From Epiperipatus broadwayi (lineage: Eukaryota > Onychophora > Udeonychophora > Euonychophora > Peripatidae), in NCBI GenBank assembly GCA_028023455.1, contig JAQFVV010006293.1, forward strand, positions 2,989,844-3,053,843: 64,000 nt of DNA, given 5' to 3'. Within the stretch, counting starts at the first letter, position 1. Every line of letters starts with the position of its first letter. The position numbers were made by a program, and so were the translations under genes. Below are positions 36,061 through 48,150 of this stretch, piece after piece. Below the pieces are notes generated by a model. The model had not been told where the DNA came from. It saw only the letters and a program-made list of their open reading frames with translations, and ran no database searches.

Positions 36061-39000
36061 AGTTATTTTAAAATAATTCATTTAAAAGAAATTTTTTAAT
36101 TTCTAATATTTAAAGACATTATAACTAGTTAAATGCAACCTATGATAGCAGTAATTTCTTTGGCCTAAAATGACATTTGAATCTATAATTTAAAATAAAA
36201 CAAATAATAATTTGCTTGAGTCAAATGTCTAAAAGAAGGATTGATTGAAAAATGATTTGATATATATATATATTTTTACAGAAATTGTTTATAGTAATTC
36301 CTTAAAAAAAAATGGCATTAAAATGTATATATATAACTTAAAATGCAAATCATATTGCTTGAATTATAATTAAGAGTCAAGAAAAAGATTTCCAAAATAT
36401 TTTAGACTAGAAAAAGATAAACATTTTAAATCAATCAACTATCAAAATTTGATAGTACCTATTTTAAAAAAAAAGTCTATAATCAGCAAAGAAAATTAAT
36501 TACAAAAATAATCTTTAATAACTTTTATTATTGTGTCAAATTGAATATATGGTATAAATGATAGCATGCACATACATTTGTATATGCACACACATATATG
36601 TTAATAAATATCTGCATCATTAAAATGTAACTTAAATTTTTAATCATTTATTTTATGACGATTGAAATATAGTTATAAAATGTACTGCACTCTGTGTGTG
36701 TAGATATATCAAATCCATGTCAAATAGACACATTTAGGTAAAAATTAATGTAATTCTATTTTGATAAATTCAAATATTATGTAAATCAATTGAAATATTT
36801 CACTGTATATTATAAAATGCGTGTCTGTGTATGGATATATATATATATGCTTTTATAGAAACCTATTAAGAAGTAATATAATCAATAAAATAACTTGAAA
36901 TTATATATTAATCTTGTAAATCACAAAGTGATAACATATATTATTCAAAGCCAGAAGCTTGATTCTATAGACCGTAATATTATTTATTTATTTTTTATTT
37001 TAATAAACTTGTATTCAATTATTAAAATTGTATTAAATCATCATTTCTTGTTTCCTATAACAATAATAGAGCTTGTGTTTTTTTGAGCTAGATTCGAACA
37101 TGGGATGAATATATAAATGGGAATGTTTTAGTGCTTTAGGAGCATTCTAGTATGACATTGTCCTGGTTTTGGTATGAGAATTATATTCTTCAAAGCTTCT
37201 GCACTACATTTTATTTAGATTAGTCTATTAGAAATTAAGTTTATAGATGGCCAGTACATTAGTGGTACTAAGTGGCCAGAGCATTCATGATAATCAGCTT
37301 GTTTTAATGTCCCAGCATTATTGTTTTTCTGATTTTTTTATTGTGTATTCTGATGGATGAACTCTTAAGAGGTGCATCCAAATTAATGTTTAAGTAATTG
37401 CTCAAGCTTGCAATAGCTCTAGAGTTAGCCTGTTCTCCAGAAGATCCATTTCCAATCCAGTCACCAGATTGACTGTTGATTTATATTTTTTATTGTTCAA
37501 ATCCAGTCACAAGATTGATTGTTGATTTACTGTATTCATTTTTATTGATTTTTTTTTTTGATGGATCATTCATGATGATGAATGGTTTCTTTTGAGTAAT
37601 ACGCATACTTACTTATACTGGTACTTATTTTTATAATTATAATGCTGGTGGATGTATTGTTGATTATACTTATAGTTGCTCTGAGGAATAACTGGCTGAT
37701 TTCAGAGTTCTCTGATCTCATGCTCTCTTTGATGGATAAGATTGCTTATATTTTTGATATTGCTCATTAGTTTACCATTATTTGAAATATTGTATTTGGG
37801 ATGACTACCCTGATCTCCCCGATCCCATTACAATATATATATTGTTTAAATTATTTAAAATTTGATAATACATTTAAAAACTTTAAAGATATTATTAAAA
37901 CATCAGAACAGATAATGTTGTACTCTCTGTATTAAATTTTTATTTTTAAATTGTAGTCTTCTTTTTTTTTTTAAAGAAACAATTGAGAAATGTTTATTTT
38001 ATTTTTTTGTTTAAATTTTAAAAAAAATCTAAAATGAAAATTTCTATGGCACTATTAGAATTGCAAAGAAAATATTTTGAGAATCAGCATAATCTGTAGC
38101 AGATAACTCATTAGATTAATTGACATTTGCAATTTACTGACATCCTAAATAATGGAACATATGTCACATGATTACTGTATTTCTTATATTTAATCATTAC
38201 TGTTATAATATCTTAAGCTTTTATTTTAAAATAAATGACTTCTTAATTTTAATAAACCATAGGAAAAAAAATCAAAACAATATTAAGTAAAGCTTAATGA
38301 CAAAATAGAAATACTAAAGAAAATAGAACATAGTGTAAGCCCTACAAAGAAGAGATAAATAAAATAGTTTAGAAAATAAATAATGGGTCAATATTTTAAT
38401 GACAAAATATAAATAATAATGAAAATAGAAAAGAATACATATATAATGGCTGAATGTAATGCTATGTTTGATTAGTAATTTTTTTATGGTATTTAACATT
38501 CAATATATATTTTTTTAAGTGACTTGAAAATTATAGTAATAAGGTTTCTTATCAGTATAAAAGTTTGTTTTTATATGGAAGATCTTTTATTAAAATTTAG
38601 TAAAAGTTTAGAATGCTTTTTTTAAATATGATTATTGTAAGTGAGCTTGAGAAGGAGAAAAAATAATTCAAATTATGTTGTTTGAATCCTGCATAAGAAT
38701 AAATGTAAAATAAAAATATTTTTGGAATGAAAAACAATTCCATTAATAAAAATAAAAACTTCAAAGATTTTTTATTGCTAATGAAAACAAATATCAATAA
38801 AAAAATTTTTTTTACTATATTCATACGTACACTTTCTTTTTCATTTTAGCTATTTAAATTATAAATACTTTATTAAATTAATTTTTTTAATTTTTGAATC
38901 AAATATAAGAAGGATTGGTATATTTTCTCCTATTTTTAGTTTCATTTGTTTGTAGTATTTGTTTTTATTAGTAGTATTTATTGGGCAGCAATAATATAGG

Positions 39001-39810
39001 TTGAGATTAATAATTGATCACAACAGTAAAATATATACTTAAAACTATGTAAGAGAAAACAATTCTAAAGTACTATTATGGTGAAAAAATTTTAGATAGA
39101 CCAAAATTTTTTCATATAGTCTGCAGAAGTTGATAGCAACTTAAAAACAATCTAATAATTATATATTAAAATTTTCTAGATAATAGAAAAATAAAAATAC
39201 ATCATCATCATATACATGAGAATACATTATTTGGAAAATCATGTCTAAAAATTTATTCCATATGAAAATGGAAGAGCTTGTTTTAAAATTTAAAGATGTA
39301 GTAAAGGAGAGATGAAAGTATTGGTGTATTATATAAGTTATTATTATTATTTTTTTGGCGTATTAAATCTTGATTTTGGGATAATGCTAATGAATAGTTA
39401 TATTAACTAATTAAAAATAAATATTTTATAAAAGTTATTTAAAAAAAAAAATTAATGAATCATTTTATTACATATTTAGAACAGTAAGTTATTATTCTTT
39501 TCAAGAAAGAAAAAACTAATTAAAATATATTCTATAACAATTTTATTCAAAATTTAATTAAAACTTTAGTTATATTTATCACAAAAGAAGATATTTTTGA
39601 TAAGGTATTAAAAGTTTTTTTTATGCATTAAAATTTTGTTTTCTATTGATATTCTATTAAGAAAAGACATTTTATATTAATTGGAAAAACTACAATCATA
39701 CATACAATTTGTAGTTATATGTTGGACTGTTTTTATTATGTAGTTGAACTGTTAAATATTTTTAGAAAATCTCAAACTTTATTTATATTCTTCTAATATA
39801 TTCCTCTATT
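36061..39810. other. AT-rich stretch without recognisable genes
   Basis: Mostly A/T-rich. 37085-37800 is somewhat more complex and includes AGATTCGAACATGGGATG near 37090, which on the minus strand resembles a tRNA T-arm. A two-copy 46-bp repeat lies at 37453-37530. No gene could be supported. Confidence 0.4.
37453..37530. repeat. Two-copy repeat, about 46-bp period
   Basis: CAATCCAGTCACCAGATTGA with its GTTGATTTA end recurs from 37498 as CAAATCCAGTCACAAGATTG with the same end. Confidence 0.8.
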
Positions 39811-39819
39811 AGTAATATA

Positions 39820-39905
39820 CAGATGAATGTCTTTAAAAAAATATAATTTTCATTTTTTTAAAAACATTTAATATTTCAACTAGATGATGGAAATAATCTT
39901 AAATG
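39820..39905. repeat. Isolated tail-like repeat fragment
   Basis: Resembles the tail of the SINE candidate at 28.5 kb and the palindrome arm at 988-1030: GTCTTTA, A/T core, CATTTAATATTTCAA, then CTAGATGATGGAAATAAT. The same ATGATGGAAATAATC word flanks the 28.5 kb copy. Probably a SINE or LINE 3' tail relic. Confidence 0.4.
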
Positions 39906-40648
39906 AAACTATAAGTAAAATGCCATTTTCACAAACCTTGAGACAGCTAATACAGATATACTTTATATATATCTAAACTAAGGACTTAATAAATACTGAA
40001 TCTCATTCACCAATAGTAAAAGTGGCTTCATCTTACAAACATTAATCATTATCTGAACAATTCAAATTAATGTGAGATTTCTTTTCAGCCAAAAAATAGT
40101 TAGGTAATATTATCGACCAAACACAAACACTTTTTTCTTAAAACTTATTATATGTTAAATGTTTTCATTTATTAATATTGAAGCTAATCTCAATAACTTC
40201 ACAATGCAATGGTATAATATAATCATTTACATAATTAATATAAAACTAAGCTATATCTTATATTATGAATGAGTGCATTCAAATGCCTTCCATAGTTCAT
40301 TAGAAATCACTTACATGGATCCATTCATAATAATTATTATAATAAAATAATTAAGATTTGAATTATAATTTGTTGTTTCTCCATTATTTTTAATATATAT
40401 CCAAAATAACACTAAGCACTTAGCTTAACTAATAAGATAAAATAGCTCTTCACTTTACTCCCATCTAATGTAGCTAGAGTAATTAAAGATCACTATATGC
40501 TTATAAAATACATATCTTTAATGCTTGAACATCCATTTTTAGACAGGTTTTGGTTTTTGACTTTATTGGTGAGAATTGCATATAAAAAGATTAGAAACTG
40601 ATATGAGAATGAGAGTTCAAGTAGCGAATTCCTTCCCGTTTTGAATCC

Positions 40649-40710
40649 CATGCCTCAATGATAAAGGCAAAAGCCAGAACATGCCTCAATGATAAAGGCA
40701 AAAGCCAGAA
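40649..40710. repeat. 31-bp perfect tandem repeat, two copies
   Basis: CATGCCTCAATGATAAAGGC plus 11 further bases is repeated exactly at 40649-40679 and 40680-40710. Confidence 0.95.
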
Positions 40711-41931
40711 ATTGGTCTGATGATGGGGATTAAAGTGCTAATAATGAAAGGAATTTTATATGTATCTGATAATCATTGATTATTCTGGTTTATAGTTGGC
40801 AGTAAAGTGGGGAACTGTCATAAGTACATATATTTCTTAATTAGGAAATGATATAAAAATTAATGAAAGATTAATACAAACATTAATGTATAAAATATAA
40901 AAGAATTACAAAGGTTTATTAATTAATTGATGAGGAAATGGAGAAGGAAAATGAGCATATTATATATTACAAATAAATGAATAAAAATATATAACGATTT
41001 TAATCTTTTTCAAGGAAAATATAACTTTTTTTTTTATCACTACTTTGTAGCTAACAATCATTTGCAAATAGCTGAAACATATTGTTTTAGATATACAGTA
41101 ATTGGAGTAATGATAAGAAATTCAAATTTTATACATACTTGTATAGATTTTTATATCGATTTTACTATTATATTATTTCTTACTAAATGTCTCTAGATAG
41201 ATGATTTTAATGTGAAAAGATTCTATTTTAAAATTAACACTTAGGAATTAATTCATTTTGTCTTCACATCCTTTATTTTTTTTATTTTTAATGATTTCAG
41301 ATTTCTGTGCACAGAAGGATTGGTTATTACAGAATATTTTATTCTGAATGGAATCTTTGATTGATTTGACTTACACAAGCATTTAACATTAAAAAATATC
41401 TTAAAAACTTTTTTTTTTTTTAAATGGGAATGAGCAAGAGATATAGACAAAAGAAAATAATACATTTCAGAAAATAGCTGACAAAAATATTGCTGTATTT
41501 CAAGAAATAAGGATTATGGATAATGTTAACAATAGCTTAAGATTTTTGAGTTGAAAATTGTTAGGACTTAATAGTTATCTTATAAATCTATTTTTATTTC
41601 ATGTTCATTAGAAATAATTACAATTGCTTACATAAAAATTAGCAGAAATTATGGAGGTTTGTATAAATAAGCAAAGCATAATTTTTTCATAATATTGAGT
41701 GTAAACATAAATTTTTGTAATTTTATGTAATTTTCAAACCATTTAATGGTAAAAAACAGTATATATTTTTAAATTCACTAGTAGTGCTTTCAATTACATA
41801 GTAATTCTAAAAATTACATACAATATTTTTTATAACCGGTATTATACTTTTACATTTATATATATATATTTATAATCAATGGAAGAAACATTTTAAAGTT
41901 TAGTACATTTTTTTTTTTCTCATGTGTCATA

Positions 41932-42011
41932 GCATCAGCCAGGAAGCGAACCTGCTAACCCGGGACAATTGCTTGTTTAGCAGCTGTCGCTAACCTCTCG
42001 ACCACCAATGC
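41932..42011 (-). tRNA. tRNA-Ser-like gene or pseudogene (possible GCT anticodon)
   Basis: 80 nt on the minus strand. The acceptor arms GCATTGG and CTGATGC pair at all seven positions (two G-T). The A-box GGTCGAGAGGTTAGCG and B-box GGTTCGCTTCC are strong, and the T stem CAGG/CCTG is intact. The loop word CTGCTAA and a long variable region suggest class II tRNA-Ser with anticodon GCT. The anticodon stem pairs poorly in that register, so this may be a pseudogene or the head of a SINE. No T-run terminator is evident immediately downstream on the minus strand. Confidence 0.45.
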
Positions 42012-42199
42012 TTGACAGGTCCATTTTAAATGATATTTTCCATCACCTTAACATAAAAGTCCAAGTTCTTTGATATAGTTCAAAATATACTAAACTTTCA
42101 TATTTGCACTTCAGAGAGTAATAAATATGCTCTGTTATTGATTGTAATTAAATCTGTGCATATGTTAAAATTATAAATATATTTGTATATATATTAATA

Positions 42200-42440
42200 A
42201 AGAGATAAAACAGATATCACTGACATTGTTAAAGGAATTAAAAGGCTAAAATTAGTTGACTTGGATGATTGATATTTTATACTGGATTCCAAGAGATTGT
42301 GAAAGATTTAGAAAGTAACTACATATATGATGGTGGAATATGGAAGTCATGTGAAATGGATTGAAGTCATTGGATTAAACAAATACAATTTCACCCTGAA
42401 GAGACCTTCTAATCATTATCAGTCCACTGCAGGATGATAT
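42200..42440 (+). mobile_element. RTE LINE copy G, C-terminal fragments in both orientations
   Basis: The forward part (about 42205-42395) matches the C-terminal end of RTE: ACAGATATCACTGACATTGT, 'IKRLK', 'LDSKRL' and 'ETF' segments. It is followed at 42408-42438 by ATCATTATCAGTCCACTGCA, the reverse complement of the RTE 3' end. Either two fragments lie tail to tail or there is one rearranged copy. Confidence 0.65.
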
Positions 42441-42564
42441 CGCACCAAATTTAATACAGCATAAACATAATATAAAGACATTAGAAAAGTTTTATTTAAG
42501 ATACTTTATAAAATTTTGTTAATACAATGGCAAAATTGTAAAAACAATCCATGTTCTTGTTAGG

Positions 42565-42810
42565 TGTGATATTAATAGAGTTCACTATTTTAAAATCATA
42601 TCTTCATTGTATTGGTCTTATAAAACAAATTTGTTTATGGTTTTTGTGGGAGAGGCATTTATAAGAATTATCTCAGGGTGTTTTAAAGAAATGCAATATT
42701 ATTTCCATTGGTAAAATATAGCAGAGAATGGAATACATTGAAGAGCCACAATTAGAAATGGTGTTGAAATATTTTGGTAAGGAAAGTTTTCTGCTGAAGA
42801 AATTAAAATA
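42565..42810 (+). repeat. Dispersed repeat R, copy 3
   Basis: Aligns by eye with 3420-3745: ATATCTTCATTGTATTG, TGGTTTTTGTGGGAGAG, a TTTTAAAGAAATGCAATATT block and TTTTCTGCTGAAGAAATTAA. No open frame across it. Confidence 0.45.
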
Positions 42811-42994
42811 TAGCATTGCAAAATATCGAACAGATTGGTTCATGTAGTTGTTGCAAAGTTCATTTTTAGAACAATTTTTTTTTCTACTCTTTATTAGAAT
42901 TGGAATAGTCTTATTCATTACATGTATATGTCTTGAATCCATAGTTTTTTTTTTATAGCACTCTAGTAAACTTTTTTACATCAATTATTTATTT

Positions 42995-43255
42995 TACCTA
43001 TTGTATCTTTTAACTCACTCATTGCCTTTTGAGATCAATTTTTAAGATTTCAATTCTTCCATTGTTATCTCTCAAATAACACATTAGCTCCCAACTCTAT
43101 TTTAGTTTCATAATTCTTTCAATGACATCAGTAATATCTTTTGGTTTTCGACATGTTTATTTTATTTTCTATCCTTTTTTGTTACTTCCACCATGCATCT
43201 CTCTATACTTTGCTGTGTAGTCTGAAGTTTCTGTATCTATTCTATTTAATATCAA
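42995..43255 (-). mobile_element. RTE LINE copy H, C-terminal segment (minus)
   Basis: Reverse-strand RTE C-terminal domain corresponding to 16.56-16.79 kb of copy B, through ACCATGCATCTCTCTATACTT (the 'MERCML' region) and the 'RLQTT' region. It breaks off at about 43255 and resumes at about 44303, so roughly 1 kb of foreign sequence lies between. Confidence 0.7.
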
Positions 43256-44302
43256 ATTCTTGTACTCATCACCAGAGCCTTCTTTTTCCATATCAGTTTG
43301 GTGCATAAGAAGTTTATTTTATTTTTGAAAGCAGTGTGTAGTATTCTAATTTCTCATTCTTTTCCCTGACTCAGAAATTTATTTACATAATCTCATTACC
43401 TGTTAAAAATACCTTTTTCAAAAACCTTCTCAATATTCTTGCCATACACTCCATCTTCAAGCAACATATTCTATCAAGTTAAAATAAATTATTGGAAAAC
43501 TTATAACTTTCCCCATAAAACTAAGCAGTTATTAATACTCCAACCTTTTCTTCATTGTACAAATAACCAGATTATCTGAAAATTTTAATTCTGGTACTTA
43601 GAGCTCAAATATCTTGATTTCCTTATCAAGATTAATTTGGAAGCATCTGTAGCTTTTTAGTTAAAAAAAAAAAAATGCCAATATAAAAGCTCATCTTGTC
43701 CACTCTGTCACAAAATGGAAGAAACTAGCCATCATTTTCTTTTTAAATGACCATCATTTCAAATTTATCAAAATCTCATTACATCTACCACCGAATCCCA
43801 ATCAGAATCATCATAAAGCTCATCAGCAGCATAGAGAAAGGACTTTTCCCAAGCATTAGAGCAACTATATTTATTTTATTCATTCTTTGATTTCTTAGAT
43901 GTTATTTCTGCTTCAGTCCAACTTAAAAAAAAAACTGCAGGCACATTTCTACAACAAAATAAATTTAAAATTAGAGATCAAACATATCTCCAGATATATA
44001 TGCAGTCACATGGAGCGTAATAATCCTACCTACGCCTCTGTAACCACTGGTCATTAAAATTAGGATATAATTTTTGCTTTAATATTCAATACCTTTAATT
44101 AACCATATAGTTTTTTCATTTTATTAGCCACCCAACAAACACCAACCCATAAAACAACAGCACAGCTCATATCCTAATTAATTCTCCACTACTTGTATAT
44201 AATTTATTTGAATATGATGTAAATAATAAATATATGTATTATAGATATGCAATATTAATTTCCTAATATAATTACACACTTCATCAATAATGATTATGCT
44301 TA
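43256..44302. other. Unidentified about 1-kb insertion in LINE copy H
   Basis: The LINE sequence before (43255) and after (44303) is adjacent in the sister copies, so this block was inserted or arose by rearrangement. It contains C-rich, T-poor stretches such as 43690-44180 unlike its surroundings, but no inverted ends or coding motif could be identified by eye. Confidence 0.4.
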
Positions 44303-45250
44303 AAGTAACATCCAAATTTCAGATCCACAAATAAACATTGATAAAATGTTTATTAGAAATATTTTTCAAGTATCTAGGCATATTTCCTTTTAAATAGTTA
44401 TTTCTAGTAAAAGCTCTCCATCTTAATTAAATTTTATACTTAATTTCATCCATTACATTCAATTTGTATTAAAAAATTAATCAAAGTATTTATAATCATT
44501 AACTTTGAATTTTTTTATATCAATCTTTATTTTTTTTTTGAAAAACAATCTTTAATCTTACTCTCACTTTTATTCACTAGTTCTTATAATATTTTGTGAC
44601 CTCTGAAGCATTATTTGAGAAAACAATGATCTTATTTGCAAATTCTAGATGTCTTAAGTAATCTTAATTTATTTTTATTTCCTTGGCTTCTCATTTTAAT
44701 CTATAAAAGCTTTATTGAAACTGCAGTAAAATATTTTGGAAAAAATGGAATCATCTGCTATACACATTTATCATAGTTAATCTTTTTATTGTTATCAAAT
44801 AATCTAAATACTGCTATTATTGCATTTCAATAAATATTTTTCCAAATTTACATTATTTTTTTGTGCCTATATTTTGATATTCCAAAGCTTTAGTCACTGC
44901 CAAAAGATTTATTTTATAGAATCAAATATTCTGCAAATCCAAAACTGACAATTTATTGTCCTATAACTTCTCTAAATACATAAATATGATCCACTATGCT
45001 GTAAAAACTTGTAAATCCAACTTGGTCTTTTATTTGGCTTAGTTCTATGTTCTCTTTAGATGTATCATAATAAATCTTTTGTAAATATCTTGCACAGAAG
45101 TGAATGAAGACTATTAAGTCTGTAATTTCTAATATGTTACTTTTCAACTTACTATATTCATCCATTTATTTGGTCAATTTTTATCATTTTAATATTTAAT
45201 GTATATTTTTGCCAACAATTTTTATATTTTATCATTCGATTCTTTTAAAA
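44303..45250 (-). mobile_element. RTE LINE copy H, RT palm and C-terminal part (minus)
   Basis: Colinear with copy B from 16.8 to 17.75 kb: 'FNKHFIN' near 44340, the GCATATTTCCTTTTA segment (shared with B), the linker, the catalytic region near 44620-44650, 'LLQ' and the palm at 44890-45030. Heavily mutated. It stops at the TA target of the Tigger-like element and continues on its far side. Confidence 0.75.
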
Positions 45251-45493
45251 TACACCTGGGTCTTGTTTTATGCGGATTATTTTAATGCGATTTTGAAGTT
45301 ATGCGATTCATGTTTCTTCTTAATATTTTTCATATTTCACTATATTTATTAGATATCAAGAAATTTAAATTATTAATAACTGATTTTGACTTGAAATACT
45401 TTTTTCCACACAAATATAACATTATATTAGCAGCTAATGTGAACATGGCCTGAAGCTATATTTAGAATAAATAACATACTTATACTAATGAGT

Positions 45494-46064
45494 AAAATAC
45501 CTTGGTCAGATTATTAATACAGATGGAAACATAATGGAGGAAATTAATCATAGAATTAAACTTGGTTGGAGTGCTTTTGGTAGAAATAACTTGATACTAA
45601 AAGGAAATATGCCTATGTGTTTGAAAAGGATGGTTTTTAACAAATGTGTTTTACCAGTTCTTACTTATGGATCTGAGACTTGGACACTTAATAGAAGAGC
45701 AATACAGAGACTTCAGACCACTCAAAGGAGTATGGAGAGATGTATGTTGGGAGTAACAAGAAGAGATCGAAAACGCAATGTATGGTTAAGACAACAAACA
45801 GGTGTTACTGACCTTATTGAAAAAATTAAAAGATTGAAATGGAGTTGGGCTGGACATATTGCTAGAAGAGATGATAATAGATGGACAATTGAAATTTTAA
45901 ACTGGATTCCAAGAGATTGTAAAAGACCCAGAAAGAGACCACATGTGAGATGGATGGATGAAATAAGAAAATGTGCAGGGGTGTTGTGGAGAAGAGAAGC
46001 TAAAGATCGGAGAAGATGGATTAAACTTGGAGAGACCTTCATCCTGCAGTGGATTGATAATGGT

Positions 46065-46095
<31 letters not shown>
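45494..46095 (+). mobile_element. RTE LINE copy C, 5'-truncated, best-preserved 3' end
   Basis: Begins abruptly at KYLGQIINTDG-coding sequence and ends with GTTGATGATGAT and about eight further GAT units (46060-46093), the RTE-type microsatellite tail. It lies inside the Tigger-like element, so it is the youngest layer here. A possible target duplication (ATGAGTA before, ATGAATA after) has one mismatch. Confidence 0.9.
45534..46067 (+). CDS. RTE ORF2 C-terminal fragment, open frame
   Basis: 177 codons from the first ATG; the frame is already open from 45495 or earlier, so the ATG is only an internal Met. Landmarks: E-I-N-H-R-I-K-L-G-W (residue 3 on), 'VLPVLTYGSETWTLNRR' (about 38-54), 'RSMERCMLGVTRRDR' (about 65-79), 'IKRLKWSWAGHIARRDD' (about 97-113), 'RKRPHVRWMDEI' (about 132-143) and the end 'LGETFILQWIDNG'. 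This region lies downstream of the RT palm in RTE/BovB proteins and is basic, probably nucleic-acid binding. Endonuclease and RT are missing, so it is not functional. The absence of stops indicates recent insertion. Confidence 0.85.
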
Positions 46096-47800
46096 TAGAT
46101 TTATATTTACATATAAAAATATCGCAATAAATATTCAAAAATTTTAAACTTTTAAAATATATTTTGTTAGGTATAACAGAAATAAATAATGCAGATTTTT
46201 TAAAAATAAATAACGAAGATTTTATTGATTTTATAAACTGAAAATAATCTTTTTGTTTTGATTGCGATCCTCATTTTTTTAATGTAGAAACAAAATGTAA
46301 ACATTTAAAATTTATTTCAGTAGTAAAAATCAGTTGTCAACAGAAAACCATTAACACAGCACAAGACCGAAATTGGCACTAGTTGTGTAAATGGGATGGA
46401 GCAGAATATAGTAAAAATTAGAGTGGGGAATGGAAAATAAAGTGGCTAACAAGTTTAATTGCCGATTCTTGGCTTTGTTCAAGAAGAAGCTACATCACAT
46501 TGACGAATCTGATTTTTTACCAATTTACAAACGAACCCCACATTCGAAAATAGCGATAATGATTAACCCTTCAATGGGGTTCAACGCACAGTTGCATCAG
46601 TGGCTTGGGATCGCTCTAAATCGGTCATTTTTTGAGCTACGGTGATGAATTAATACTCATTGGAAAGTTTAGAAAAAGTCCCTTTAGATGCTGCCCTCTC
46701 TTGAATTATTTTACAAGTAAAAAATCAATGCTAGGAGTGTTTTAAGTTTAACAAAAGAAGGTCAACGCTGATTGGTTGGGCCATCCATTCTCGACTCTTA
46801 TTGGCTGATGATTCCGATAAATATTTTTTGTCCGCTGAAAATAAAAATATATGTTTTAGAATGTTTTTTTTTATTATTTTTCGTACATATTATAAATTAT
46901 TTTCATAAAATCTGCTGAAAATATAGTTATTTTACAAAAGTAGTAAGGTTTTATTAAAAAATTGTATACTTTACATGATTGTAAATTGAAAAAGAAACCA
47001 GCGATAGCAATAATTTTGACATCCTGTCAAGAGTTTAGATTGCCCCAAGCTGTTTATTTAATTTTCAAACAAAGATTAATGTTTTAGAATATTTTTCTGG
47101 CATTTATTTACACTTATAATGTATTTTGGTTAAAATATGCTGAAAATATAATTACTTTTAGAAAAACGCTAAGATTTTACTAAAAAATTCTTAACATAAA
47201 TCTGGGAGGGAATATAAATGACGTTTACATTGCTTGTAATTTGCTCGTAATATTTTCTTTGATTTTTCTGCTTTTGAATATTTCTATAAAATACAAATAA
47301 AAATATATTTTTGAAAAAACATTTGTTTACTTTCCTAACATTACAAATAATTAATATACTTTTTGAAAACGAAACTAAAATTAATATATATTAAAAGATG
47401 AAAATATTTCTATCAAAGAGTTTGTCAATCGACCAATTAAAAGTTTCAGAGTTTTACCTTACTTGGCCAATAATAAAGTGACCTTCGGAAAGGTTAAAAT
47501 ATGTATGAAAAAATGTCAAATTAAATACTGTAATTAATAAAAAAAAAGTAAAAAAAGTTTGTCTTATACCAATTTTTTTCAAATATTTGATATTTTTTAT
47601 TTGGCATACTTTATTTCCTTATTTTTTTAATGCGAATTGTAAAGTAATTTTTTCTTGCTGCTTTGCTTTTATGCGAATTCTGAAAATTACAGACCCTATC
47701 CCCTCTTTTTTAAGGTAAGTTAAGTCTATTTTTGTGCAATTTTTTTTAATGTGGGTTTTCTGTGGAACCTATCTACTGCATAAAACGAGACCCAGGTGTA

Positions 47801-48150
47801 TTTATAATAACTTCACCAGTTTCTGAAACTTTTCTATTTTTCATTAATTTTAATTGTATGTCTCAACTGTTCATTTAAAATATTTAAAAGTTTTTATTCT
47901 TTTACATAATTTTTTATAGAATTCTTCCATACACTTCATAATATAATATTTTATTGCTGAAATAATTTTTCTTCAATTATTTTTTTTAAGTTTTGAAATT
48001 TTATACTTTTGTAGCTTTCTTAACTATTTCACTAATATATTTTTGTCATCATTAACACTTGTTTGTGTCATTTTATCAAAATCCAAATATTCAATTCATA
48101 TATCTAAATGATTTATTTTTAAATACAGGCAAACTATCATCATTCCAGAA
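47801..48150 (-). mobile_element. RTE LINE copy H, RT N-terminal part (minus)
   Basis: Matches copy B from about 17.8 to 18.1 kb on the minus strand, starting directly after the Tigger-like element: TATAATAACTTCACCAG against TATAATTCCATCATTACC, then the segment AATTTTAATTGTATGTCTCA against AATTTAATTGCATGTCTCA. Similarity fades beyond 48150. The next Tigger-like element begins at 48282. Confidence 0.75.

Larger units (their letters stand above)
45253..47798. mobile_element. Tigger-like (Tc1/mariner) DNA element with nested LINE
   Basis: 2546 bp, inverted ends CACCTGGGTCTTGTTTTATG / CACCTGGGTCTCGTTTTATG (one mismatch in the first 20), flanked by TA at 45251-45252 and 47799-47800. The TIR resembles those of pogo/Tigger elements (CA...CTCGTTTTAT). 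Subterminal ATGCGATT/ATGCGAATT motifs recur at both ends. About 600 bp is LINE copy C. The remaining about 1.9 kb shows no clear transposase. The LINE sequence on both sides joins exactly through the TA. Confidence 0.85.

Noticed and set aside
37085-37140. tRNA-derived SINE on the minus strand (TGTTCGAATC)
   Set aside because: The B-box-like word is good but no A-box at the right distance is convincing.
40649-40710. CRISPR-like repeat
   Set aside because: Two directly abutting copies without spacers in animal-type DNA.
45722-46138. 138-codon minus-strand frame with a polyhistidine run
   Set aside because: Antisense shadow of LINE copy C; the His run is the GAT tail read backwards.
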